Below, in pieces: positions 8,731 through 15,622 of a stretch of DNA of 64,000 nt (position 1 is its first letter; each line of letters begins with the position of its first letter). The stretch is from NCBI RefSeq assembly GCF_002257665.1, contig NZ_MQWB01000001.1, forward strand, positions 144,834 through 208,833. Direction: 5' to 3'. Under the pieces are notes generated by a model that saw nothing but the letters and a program-made list of their open reading frames with translations, did no database searches and was not told the origin of the DNA. Source of the stretch: Rubricoccus marinus. GTDB taxonomy: Bacteria; Bacteroidota; Rhodothermia; Rhodothermales; Rubricoccaceae. The position numbers were made by a program, and so were the translations under genes.

Positions 8731-10488
8731 ATGATCTACCCGCCGCCCTCATCTCTCCTGCGCGTCCATTGGACTGCTGCCCCTCGCATCGTCTCGCGGA
8801 CCGCTGCTTTGTTCGTGCTGCTCGGCGTGGTAGCCGTCCTCGCGCCAGAGGCCCAGGCGCAGCAGGTCGCCGCGTTTGAGAACCGCTGGAAGGGCGCCGA
8901 GCGCCTTGCGGTAGACAGCGGCTCGCTCGTCGCCAACTCCTCCGGCAACACCGCGTGGGTCCTTGAGCCCGTTGACGCGACGTATGTGCGCCTCCGCAAT
9001 CTCAATACCGGGCTTTACCTACACAACCAGGAAGGGCTCGCGGTTGGGCCGATCCAGCCCGGGTGGTGGAGCGCGATGTGGGTCCTTGAGCCTACCAGCG
9101 ATGGGTACGTGCGCATCCTGAACCGCTGGACGAGTACCTACCTGCACAACGAAAACGGCCCCCTGGAGCTCGGAAGCGCCGGCGAAGGCTGGTTTAGCGC
9201 GATGTGGAGCCAGCAGCCGGTGCAGACCCGGATGGCGTTCTCGCGGGCAACGTCTGATATCGGAAGCCACCTGCAGTCTCTCCTGTCCAATCACACCGAG
9301 TACGGCATCAGCGGGGGCGTCTCGTCGACCGCTGCGACCCACATCCAGGGCATGGCGGTTGTCGGCAAGTACTGGGTTCTCTCTCACGACAATGCTGGCA
9401 ACCGTGATGGAGACCTCATCATCATCGACCCCGCTACCCGGGAGCGTAAAAAGAGTCACACAATCCAGTTCACCGGAGATGATGGCTATATGGCCGCGGC
9501 GCAGGGCAACGGGGACTATCTCGCCGTCGGCACAGGGACGAACAAGTCGGTTCGTGTGTTCTCGGTGTCGAGCGCTGCGACAGTGACGGAACTGACCAAC
9601 CTCAATCTGAGCGACCCGCTCGGGGGCAGCCGGATTGAGAACGTGGCCTTCGCCTACCACCCCGTCCATCAACGGCACTACCTCCTCCTGATCAACGGGA
9701 GCACGAACAAGCTGTACGTGAGTTCAGGGTCTGCGCTGGAATCCTCCACGTGGAGCGTCGTATCGCAACGGGGCTCTGTCCCGTACGGGGAAGCCGGGAT
9801 CTCACTCCTCTTCGACCAGTCCTCCGGTTCGTTCTACGTCGTCAGCCTGGGCCAGAATGGCACCATCTCCGATGAAGAGAACTCGTTCTCGGTGTGGACC
9901 CTGTCTCAGGCCGACGCCTCATCCCCCACGAACATGTTTACGGCCAGCGCTGCGTCCCCGGAGCACCGGAAACTTACCGATGGCTCAGGCAGCTTCCGCT
10001 GGGGAGGTACCGCGCACGTACTGGCCAACGGCAACGTTCAGGTCATCGCGGCCCCCCGAGACTTCAAGCTGATCGGGGACAGCGATTTTGGCGTGTGGAC
10101 GTCCCGACCCACGTGGGCGTCAACAGCCGTCGTCACCACGCCTACGCCCAACATCCCCATCATCCGGGTCCGGGTCACATCGGTAAAGTGTGTCGAGACG
10201 ACGGAGTGGGGAGAGGATGAGGTCTACCTCGTAGTAGATGGAAGCCGGTACCCGTCCGGGAACGAATCCTACCACGACATCAACGATGGGGAGTCGTGGT
10301 CGGTCGGGGCGTCGGCCACCTCGACCTCGGGAGTGACCATCACGCTGATGGAGTACGACACGACCGATGACCGGGACCTGATCGGGACCTTCTCCGTCCC
10401 GATCCAGAAGATCCACGGCAGGTACACCGAGACCCTTCGGGGCGACGACGGGGTGTACCAGGTCACCTACGAGGTGAGCGGGCAGTAG
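8731..10488 (+). CDS. Secreted protein with ricin-like N-terminus and propeller-like core
   Basis: A 585-residue exported protein. ATG at 8731 is chosen because the upstream GTG (8671) would add 20 residues and overlap the promoter region. The signal peptide runs to about AQAQQ. Residues about 45-170 repeat a pattern (ENRWKGAERL, YVRLRNLNTGLYLHN, YVRILNRWTSTYLHNE) typical of beta-trefoil carbohydrate-binding (ricin-type) domains. The middle looks like a beta-propeller (HIQGMAVVGKYWVLSHDN, DGDLIIID). The last 100 residues (VRVTSVKCVETTEWGEDEVYL) look like a calcium-type beta-sandwich. There is no sorting tail. The gene is almost free of the 9-mer, unlike its neighbours, so it may be a recent acquisition. 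Its operator repeats suggest control by the HTCS next door; a glycan-binding role is inference. Confidence 0.7.
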   Translation: MIYPPPSSLLRVHWTAAPRIVSRTAALFVLLGVVAVLAPEAQAQQVAAFENRWKGAERLAVDSGSLVANSSGNTAWVLEPVDATYVRLRNLNTGLYLHNQEGLAVGPIQPGWWSAMWVLEPTSDGYVRILNRWTSTYLHNENGPLELGSAGEGWFSAMWSQQPVQTRMAFSRATSDIGSHLQSLLSNHTEYGISGGVSSTAATHIQGMAVVGKYWVLSHDNAGNRDGDLIIIDPATRERKKSHTIQFTGDDGYMAAAQGNGDYLAVGTGTNKSVRVFSVSSAATVTELTNLNLSDPLGGSRIENVAFAYHPVHQRHYLLLINGSTNKLYVSSGSALESSTWSVVSQRGSVPYGEAGISLLFDQSSGSFYVVSLGQNGTISDEENSFSVWTLSQADASSPTNMFTASAASPEHRKLTDGSGSFRWGGTAHVLANGNVQVIAAPRDFKLIGDSDFGVWTSRPTWASTAVVTTPTPNIPIIRVRVTSVKCVETTEWGEDEVYLVVDGSRYPSGNESYHDINDGESWSVGASATSTSGVTITLMEYDTTDDRDLIGTFSVPIQKIHGRYTETLRGDDGVYQVTYEVSGQ

Positions 10489-10508
10489 GCGCCGCTGACC
10501 TGCACGGG

Positions 10509-10524
10509 CCTCTGGCGCCAGAGG
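10509..10524. repeat. Full palindrome CCTCTGGCGCCAGAGG after a stop codon
   Basis: Perfect 16-bp inverted pair of the window's 9-mer lying 20 nt after the stop codon of the 8731 gene, with flanking GGG/CCC extending the stem. It has no T-tract, so terminator function is uncertain. Confidence 0.9.
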
Positions 10525-10609
10525 CCCGGGAAGAGTAGCACACGGCCGACGCCGCTGGCCTTGCAGCACGACGCCATCGACACGCCAAAGCAAGCCTCTG
10601 GCGCCGATT

Positions 10610-10640
10610 TGAGACGCTGGCGATAACATTTGAGACGCTG
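10610..10640 (+). promoter_or_regulatory. Direct-repeat operator upstream of the 10700 gene
   Basis: Exact TGAGACGCTG copies at 10610-10619 and 10631-10640, again 21 bp apart and each preceded by TT, ending 59 nt before the start codon. They are identical in core and spacing to the pair at 8623-8653, marking the two genes as one regulon, probably of the upstream HTCS AraC domain. Confidence 0.7.
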
Positions 10641-10699
10641 GTGATACCTGCCGGAAGGGGCAACAGGGTTGCTTAGGGCTCCCCAGTCTCCCCAGCCCT

Positions 10700-11911
10700 A
10701 TGACTTCTTTGCGACTCACCCTTGTGGCTTTCGCCGCGCTCCTCCTAACTCCCGCCGCTCTCGCGCAGCCCATCAACGACAGCATCTTCGAGGCGATGCC
10801 CATCGCGGCCGACGGCATCTACACTGGCACCAATGCAGGCGCCGACGCCGAGCCGTTCAACAACCCTACTGCGACCTGTACTTCGACCGACAATGGCGAA
10901 GCCGTCTGGTGGGTCTTCAAGGTGGAAGAGGACGCCGCCATCACCATCGATCTCGCGGGCTCCACCTTCGACACCGTTTTGTCCATCGCTCAAGTCGGAA
11001 GTGAGCTGGAAGAAATAGCGTGCGATGATGATGGCATCCCGGGCGACGGCATTTTGACCTCCCGGATCGAGAACTTCGCTGCTCAAGCGGGGAGGCGTTA
11101 CTTCGTCCGTGTGGTCGGCTTCAATAGTGCTGAAGGTGACATCGCGATGGCTGTTACATCGCAGGCTACGTCCGGCGGTGGCACGGCTCTTACCACGCCA
11201 CCGTACGACTCGTTCGGGATCGGGCGGAACTTGAATCTGAACGATAATGGTGCAGTAGATGGGTTGGACAACATCTTCCCTGAGACCAACGTCGGCGCCA
11301 CGAGTGAGGCCGGTGAGACCGCTGCCTCCTGCACCTCCATAGACCTGGGCAACTCGACGTGGAGGACCTTCGCGCCTACTCAGAATGGCTTCATCACGAT
11401 CGATCTCGCGGGTTCCACCTTCGACACGGTTCTCAGCATCCGTACCGATATCGGTACGGAAGTGGCCTGCGATGATGATGGCCTTCCCGGTGACGGCATC
11501 CTGACGTCGCGCATCGAGAACTTCCGGGTTGTGGCCGGGACGGTCTACCACATCCGTGTGACCGGCTTCAACAACGCCTCTGGCGACATCCGCATGCGCG
11601 TTGTCGGCAGCACCACGGCCGTCGTGTCTGAGCCTGCGACGCCAGAGGCCTCGCTCACGCTTCTGGCACCTTTCCCCAACCCGGCCTCTGGCGCCGTCCG
11701 CCTCGCGGCGGACCTGCCGGAGCCCGCCGACGTCCGCCTGACGGTCTACGACGCGCTGGGCCGCGAGGTCGCCGTGCTCGCCGAGGGCACGCTGGCCGCA
11801 GGCCAGAGCGACTGGACGTGGGACGCCAGCGGCCAGCCTGCAGGCGTCTACATCGTGCGGCTGTCCTCTGGCGAGGAGGTCCGCACGCGGCGCGTAACGG
11901 TGGTGCGCTGA
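10700..11911 (+). CDS. Exported PPC-like repeat protein with T9SS sorting domain
   Basis: A 403-residue exported protein with a signal peptide ending ALAQ near residue 23. It carries two similar domains of about 130 residues, both containing ITIDLAGSTFDTVLSI, an acidic C-DDDG-PGDGILTSRIENF block and a Y-x-RV-GFN end; these resemble pre-peptidase C-terminal beta-sandwiches, and the DDDG acidic cluster may bind calcium. Residues about 320-403 (PNPASGAVRLA to RRVTVVR) are a type A type IX secretion sorting domain, so the protein is probably surface-attached or released. It carries the same operator repeats as the gene before it and is the third gene in the HTCS block. The exact function is unknown. 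Confidence 0.75.
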   Translation: MTSLRLTLVAFAALLLTPAALAQPINDSIFEAMPIAADGIYTGTNAGADAEPFNNPTATCTSTDNGEAVWWVFKVEEDAAITIDLAGSTFDTVLSIAQVGSELEEIACDDDGIPGDGILTSRIENFAAQAGRRYFVRVVGFNSAEGDIAMAVTSQATSGGGTALTTPPYDSFGIGRNLNLNDNGAVDGLDNIFPETNVGATSEAGETAASCTSIDLGNSTWRTFAPTQNGFITIDLAGSTFDTVLSIRTDIGTEVACDDDGLPGDGILTSRIENFRVVAGTVYHIRVTGFNNASGDIRMRVVGSTTAVVSEPATPEASLTLLAPFPNPASGAVRLAADLPEPADVRLTVYDALGREVAVLAEGTLAAGQSDWTWDASGQPAGVYIVRLSSGEEVRTRRVTVVR

Positions 11912-11931
11912 CGCCCCGCCAGGACACCTGC

Positions 11932-11961
11932 TGAGCCCCGCTTGTGGTGGGACGGGGCTCA
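11932..11961. terminator. Hairpin after the 10700 gene
   Basis: TGAGCCCCG (11932-11940) pairs perfectly with CGGGGCTCA (11953-11961). There is no T-run directly after it. It is followed at once by a second, stronger hairpin with a T-rich end. Confidence 0.5.
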
Positions 11962-11965
11962 GTGC

Positions 11966-12008
11966 GCGAGCGGCGCTCTATAGCTAGGGGCGCCGCTCGC
12001 TTCTGTTT
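11966..12008 (+). terminator. Rho-independent terminator
   Basis: GCGAGCGGCG (11966-11975) pairs with CGCCGCTCGC (11991-12000), followed by TTCTGTTT. It ends plus-strand transcripts of the HTCS block before the convergent metK gene. Confidence 0.7.
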
Positions 12009-12015
12009 CGGACCT

Positions 12016-12033
12016 CGCCAGAGGCCTCTGGCG
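12016..12033. repeat. Outward palindrome CGCCAGAGGCCTCTGGCG
   Basis: The two 9-mers face in the opposite order to the 16-bp palindrome, giving an 18-bp perfect inverted repeat in the space between the convergent 10700 and metK genes. Other copies of this arrangement are at 15288, 30755, 40083, 45712 and 53762. Confidence 0.9.
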
Positions 12034-12103
12034 AGCGCTTAGAAGTGGAAGCGGGCACCTCCCGAAGGGGACGCCCGCTCTGGCGCCAGAGGCGCCGCGT
12101 TGG

Positions 12104-13294
12104 CTAGGCGTTCGCCGCCTTCTTGAGGTCGTCCACGAGGTCCAGGCGTTCCCAGGGGAATTCGTCGCGCCCGAAGTGGCCGTAGGCGGCCGTGTTGCGG
12201 TACGTAGGCCGCTTCTCGCCAGAGGCGTCGATGAGGTTGAAGCGGGAGATGATGGCGGCCGGGCGCATGTCTACGGTGTCCTGCACCACTTGCGAGAGAC
12301 GGGCGTCGGTCAGGCCGTGCTTGGCCGTGCCGCCCGTTTCCACGCGGATCGAGACCGGCGCGGCCACACCGATGGCGTAGGCGACCTGCACGAGCGCCTC
12401 GTCGCAGAGATCGGCGGCGACGAGGTTTTTGGCGATGTGGCGCGTGGCGTAGGCCGCGCTCCGGTCCACCTTGCTCGGGTCCTTGCCGCTAAACGCGCCG
12501 CCGCCGTGGGCGCCCTTTCCGCCGTAGGTGTCCACGATGATCTTGCGGCCTGTGAGGCCGGTGTCGCCGTGCGGCCCGCCGATGACGAACGTGCCGGTGG
12601 GGTTGACGTGGAGGATGAGATCGTCGTCCACGAGTTCGCTCGGCAGGACGGCGGGCAGGATGTGCTCGCGCACGTCGGCCTTGATCTGCTCCACGGTCAC
12701 GCTCTCGTCGTGCTGCGTGGAGAGGACGACGGTGTGGACGCGGCGGATGGTGCGGTCGTAGTCGTCGTATTCCACCGTGACTTGGCTCTTGGCGTCCGGG
12801 CGGAGGTAGGTCATGTGCTCGCCAGCCTTGCGCACCTCGGCGAGGCGCTTGACGAGCCGGTGCGAGAGCATCAGCGCCAGAGGCATCAAGGTGTCCTCGT
12901 CCTCGCGCGTGGCGTACCCGAACATCATGCCCTGGTCGCCGGCGCCCTGCTCCACGTGGAGCCCCTTGTCGTCGTCCACGCCCTGCGCGATGTCACCGGA
13001 CTGCTCGTGGATGCTCACGAGGACGCCACAGGAGCGGGCGTCGAACTGCAAGAGAGGGTCCGTGTAGCCGATCTCCTCGATGGTCTGGCGCACGACCTCC
13101 TGCACGTCCACGTAGGTGTCGCTCGTGACCTCGCCGGAGACGACGACGAGGCCCGTCGTGCACAGCGTCTCGATGGCGCAGCGGCTGGCGGGGTCGCCCT
13201 TCAGAAAGGCGTCGAGGAGGGCGTCGGAGATCTGGTCCGAGACTTTGTCCGGGTGTCCTTCGGAGACCGATTCGGAGGTGAAGAGCGTGGGCAT
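12104..13294 (-). CDS. metK: S-adenosylmethionine synthase
   Basis: Makes S-adenosylmethionine from methionine and ATP in the cytosol. The start is set at the ATG at 13294, giving [28 protein letters not shown], the standard N-terminus, and 396 residues, the normal family length; the longer open frame upstream is arginine-rich noise. Signature motifs present are [14 protein letters not shown] near residue 10, [10 protein letters not shown] near 125 and [19 protein letters not shown] near 265 (the ATP/metal site). A TATCTTCG box about 42 nt upstream is a likely promoter and is nearly identical to the one before yajC. The leader is too short for a SAM riboswitch. With ahcY it forms the methyl-cycle genes of this window. 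Confidence 0.97.
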   Translation of the reverse strand: MPTLFTSESVSEGHPDKVSDQISDALLDAFLKGDPASRCAIETLCTTGLVVVSGEVTSDTYVDVQEVVRQTIEEIGYTDPLLQFDARSCGVLVSIHEQSGDIAQGVDDDKGLHVEQGAGDQGMMFGYATREDEDTLMPLALMLSHRLVKRLAEVRKAGEHMTYLRPDAKSQVTVEYDDYDRTIRRVHTVVLSTQHDESVTVEQIKADVREHILPAVLPSELVDDDLILHVNPTGTFVIGGPHGDTGLTGRKIIVDTYGGKGAHGGGAFSGKDPSKVDRSAAYATRHIAKNLVAADLCDEALVQVAYAIGVAAPVSIRVETGGTAKHGLTDARLSQVVQDTVDMRPAAIISRFNLIDASGEKRPTYRNTAAYGHFGRDEFPWERLDLVDDLKKAANA

Positions 13295-13335
13295 GGGGAG
13301 GGCGCCAGCGGCGGTGCAGCAGATGCGAAAGGGCA

Positions 13336-13343
13336 CGAAGATA
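13336..13343 (-). promoter_or_regulatory. Candidate -7 box of metK (TATCTTCG)
   Basis: Within CCCGGTATCTTCG on the minus strand, 42 nt before the metK ATG. The same CCCGGTATCTTC core precedes yajC (37272 to 37265), which argues for a shared promoter type. Confidence 0.5.
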
Positions 13344-13506
13344 CCGGGGCGCGCCTCGCGAGCACGCGCAGCGCGCGGCCTCTGGCGTCTCTTGAGGAAA
13401 AACGCGCCTCTGGCGCGTGGCCTCGCGCGCGTGCGCGCCAGAGGCGTGAAACTCTGCGCCCGCGCGCGCCGTCTTCGGTTGCGTTGCCCGTGCGCGGGGG
13501 CCTCCG

Positions 13507-13514
13507 TAGCTTGG
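13507..13514 (+). promoter_or_regulatory. Candidate -7 box of acpP (TAGCTTGG)
   Basis: TAGCTTGG lies 71 nt before the acpP start. A TTG lies 20 nt upstream, close to the usual spacing between the TTTG and TAnnTTTG boxes of Bacteroidota sigma-A promoters. Confidence 0.45.
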
Positions 13515-13584
13515 GATCTTTCCGAGCGGGCGGCGCCCGCCACCCTCCCCGCCTCTGGCGGACCCCCAACCCGATTATCCTAAC

Positions 13585-13824
13585 ATGGCCGACAACATTG
13601 AGAGCCGCGTCACCGCCATCATCGTCGAGAAGCTCGGCGTCGACGAGAGCGAGATCTCACGCGATGCATCCTTCACCAACGACCTCGGAGCCGACTCCCT
13701 CGACACCGTCGAGCTGATCATGGAGTTCGAGAAGGAGTTCGACGTGACGATCCCAGACGAGGACGCCGAAAAGATCGGCACCGTCGGCGACGCCGTCGAT
13801 TACGTCTCCGAAAAGGCGGGCTGA
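13585..13824 (+). CDS. acpP: Acyl carrier protein
   Basis: A 79-residue acidic carrier of fatty-acyl chains. The phosphopantetheine attachment serine sits in [12 protein letters not shown] near residue 38, exactly the ACP consensus, and the length is normal. It lies upstream of fabF in the same direction with a 140-nt spacer; together they form the usual acpP-fabF pair of type II fatty acid synthesis. A strong hairpin in the spacer may lower read-through and let acpP be made in excess, as is common for this gene; that is inference. Confidence 0.98.
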   Translation: MADNIESRVTAIIVEKLGVDESEISRDASFTNDLGADSLDTVELIMEFEKEFDVTIPDEDAEKIGTVGDAVDYVSEKAG

Positions 13825-13843
13825 AGCCCTCCACCCGACTGAT

Positions 13844-13900
13844 CGAGAGGAAGGGGGGACGAGAGGGGCCACACGCTCCCCTCGGCCCTCCTTCCTCTCG
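13844..13900 (+). promoter_or_regulatory. Long hairpin between acpP and fabF
   Basis: CGAGAGGAAGG (13844-13854) pairs with CCTTCCTCTCG (13890-13900), enclosing a second pair GAGGGG/CCCCTC. No T-tract follows, so it may be an RNA-stabilising or partial attenuation hairpin that separates acpP and fabF levels rather than a full terminator. Confidence 0.55.
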
Positions 13901-13964
13901 CCGTACAGAGCCTTTCCTGCGGTCCCCCCACCGCGCCTCTCCCGCCCGCGCCAGCGGCCCCCCT

Positions 13965-15227
13965 ATGCCGTCCGCTTCTCGCCGCCGCGTCGTCGTCACC
14001 GGCCTCGGTGCCCTCACCCCCATTGGCAACAACGTCCCGGACTTCTGGGAGGCCATGATGGAGGGGAAGAGTGGCGCCGCCCCCATCACCCGCTTTGACC
14101 CCTCGCGCCTGCGCTGCCAGTTCGCGTGCGAGGTCAAGGACTTCGACCCGACCGAGTTCATCGACCGGAAGGAGGCGCGCCGCATGGACCGCTTCTCGCA
14201 GTACGCGCTCGTGGCCTCTGGCGAGGCGCTGCGCGACGCCGGCATCGACACCGACACGCTGAGCGAGGAGGAGCGCGACCGGACGGGCGTCGTCTTCGGC
14301 AGCGGCATCGGCGGCATCGGCACGCTGCAGGACCAGATCCTGGAGTTCGGCGAGCACGGCCCGCGGCGTCTCTCGCCGTTTCTCGTGCCGATGATGATCC
14401 TGGACATCGCGCCGGGGCACATCTCCATCCAGCACGGCCTGCGCGGCCCCAACCACGCGACGGTCAGCGCCTGCGCGACGGGCAACAACGCGATCGTGGA
14501 CGCGGCGATGATCATCGAGCGCGGCCTGGCCGACGTGATGGTGGCCGGCGGAACCGAGGCGGGCGTCGTCGAGGTCTGCCTGGGCGGGTTCGACAACATG
14601 CGCGCGCTCTCGACGCGCAACGAGGCGCCAGAGGCCGCCTCCCGGCCGTTCGACGCCAACCGCGACGGCTTCGTGATGGCGGAGGGCTCCGGCGCGGTCA
14701 TCCTCGAAGACTTGGAGCACGCGCAGGCGCGCGGCGCGAAGATCTACGCCGAGGTCGTCGGCTTTGGCATGAGCGGCGACGCCTACCACGTCTCGGCCCC
14801 GCACCCGGACGGCGACGGCGCGGCGCGCGCGATGCGCATGGCGCTCAAGACCGCCGACCTCTCGCCAGAGGACGTGGACTACCTCAACATGCACGGCACG
14901 AGCACGCCGCTGGGCGACATCGCGGAGACGAAGGCCATCAAAAAGGTCTTCGGCGATCACGCCTACGAGATGAGCCTCTCGTCCACGAAGTCCATGACCG
15001 GCCACCTCCTCGGGGCCGCTGGCGCCGTGGAGGCCATCGCGAGCATCCTCGCGATCACGCACGACACCGTCCCGCCGACGATCAACTTCGAGACGCCGGA
15101 CCCCGAGTGCGACCTGGACTACACGTTCAACGAGCCGCGCAAGCGCGAGGTCAACGTGGCGCTCTCCAACGCGTTCGGCTTTGGCGGGCACAACACGTGC
15201 GTCGTGTTCAAGCAGTTCGAGGCGTAG
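13965..15227 (+). CDS. fabF: Beta-ketoacyl-ACP synthase II
   Basis: A 420-residue condensing enzyme that elongates acyl-ACP with malonyl-ACP. The start MPSASRRRVVVTGLGALTPIGNN matches FabF. The active-site cysteine lies in HATVSACATGNNAI near residue 168. The two catalytic histidines lie in NMHGTSTPLGD (about 308) and STKSMTGHLLGAAG (about 345). It follows acpP in the usual order. A strong terminator follows the gene. Substrate preference (FabF versus FabB) is assigned from the acpP-fabF arrangement and overall sequence. Confidence 0.97.
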   Translation: MPSASRRRVVVTGLGALTPIGNNVPDFWEAMMEGKSGAAPITRFDPSRLRCQFACEVKDFDPTEFIDRKEARRMDRFSQYALVASGEALRDAGIDTDTLSEEERDRTGVVFGSGIGGIGTLQDQILEFGEHGPRRLSPFLVPMMILDIAPGHISIQHGLRGPNHATVSACATGNNAIVDAAMIIERGLADVMVAGGTEAGVVEVCLGGFDNMRALSTRNEAPEAASRPFDANRDGFVMAEGSGAVILEDLEHAQARGAKIYAEVVGFGMSGDAYHVSAPHPDGDGAARAMRMALKTADLSPEDVDYLNMHGTSTPLGDIAETKAIKKVFGDHAYEMSLSSTKSMTGHLLGAAGAVEAIASILAITHDTVPPTINFETPDPECDLDYTFNEPRKREVNVALSNAFGFGGHNTCVVFKQFEA

Positions 15228-15247
15228 CGCCTCTGGCGCCGTTTGGC

Positions 15248-15284
15248 CGCCCCGTCCCTCGCGTGAGGGGCGGGGCGTTTTCGT
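15248..15284 (+). terminator. Rho-independent terminator of fabF
   Basis: CGCCCCGTCCCTC pairs with GAGGGGCGGGGCG, loop GCGT, followed by TTTTCGTT, 21 nt after the fabF stop codon. Confidence 0.85.
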
Positions 15285-15505
15285 TGGCGCCAGAGGCCTC
15301 TGGCGGAGCGAGCCCCTGGCGCAATACGCCTCTGGCGAGGTCTGAGCCGAGGCAGAGGCCCAGGTCTCACGCGCGCATCCAACCGGCTCTCGCGTCGCGC
15401 AGATGACCTCTGGCGGCGGCGTAGCGGCGCCATGGGGGAGGATGGCGCGATAGATGCAGGCGCTCGGCTCCGGCGTCTTCGTGGTGGGATGCGCCGGAAC
15501 CCAGA

Positions 15506-15538
15506 GCGGGGGAGCCTTTTGTGCTCTCCCGCTTTTTT
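15506..15538 (+). terminator. Rho-independent terminator of an unassigned short transcript
   Basis: GCGGGGGAGC pairs with GCTCTCCCGC and is followed by six T residues. It lies 220 nt after the fabF terminator with no gene in between, so it either backs up fabF termination or ends a small non-coding transcript. Confidence 0.75.
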
Positions 15539-15594
15539 GCGGGCGTGGGCGTTGCGCCAGAGGCCTCGCGTGAGCCGCGCCTTGGGAGCCGTTC

Positions 15595-15602
15595 TACCTT
15601 TG
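15595..15602 (+). promoter_or_regulatory. Candidate -7 box TACCTTTG
   Basis: Exact match to the Bacteroidota TAnnTTTG box, 21 nt before the chosen ATG of the prolyl oligopeptidase gene. This supports the downstream start choice. Confidence 0.55.
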
Positions 15603-15622
15603 CGCGTCCTGCCCCATCCGCC

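Larger units (their letters stand above)
15228..15622. other. Non-coding spacer with two terminators between fabF and the S9 peptidase
   Basis: About 395 bases without a convincing gene. It starts with 9-mer copies and the fabF terminator, then the outward palindrome at 15288-15305. Between about 15310 and 15505 there is a GC-rich stretch without reading-frame support that ends in a textbook terminator (15506-15538). A short independent transcript ending there is possible but nothing matches an RNA family I know. The promoter-like TACCTTTG at 15595-15602 precedes the peptidase. Confidence 0.6.

Noticed and set aside
10509-10524. All full palindromes as Rho-independent terminators
   Set aside because: Most lack a T-tract and some lie inside genes (27558, 40143); only the two pairs with T-rich tails are called terminators.
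13295-13400. SAM riboswitch before metK
   Set aside because: The promoter box lies only about 42 nt before the start, leaving no space for an aptamer; the same holds for ahcY.
13800-15191. Long minus-strand frame opposite fabF
   Set aside because: It has no signal, motif or family resemblance, while fabF on the plus strand has complete catalytic motifs.
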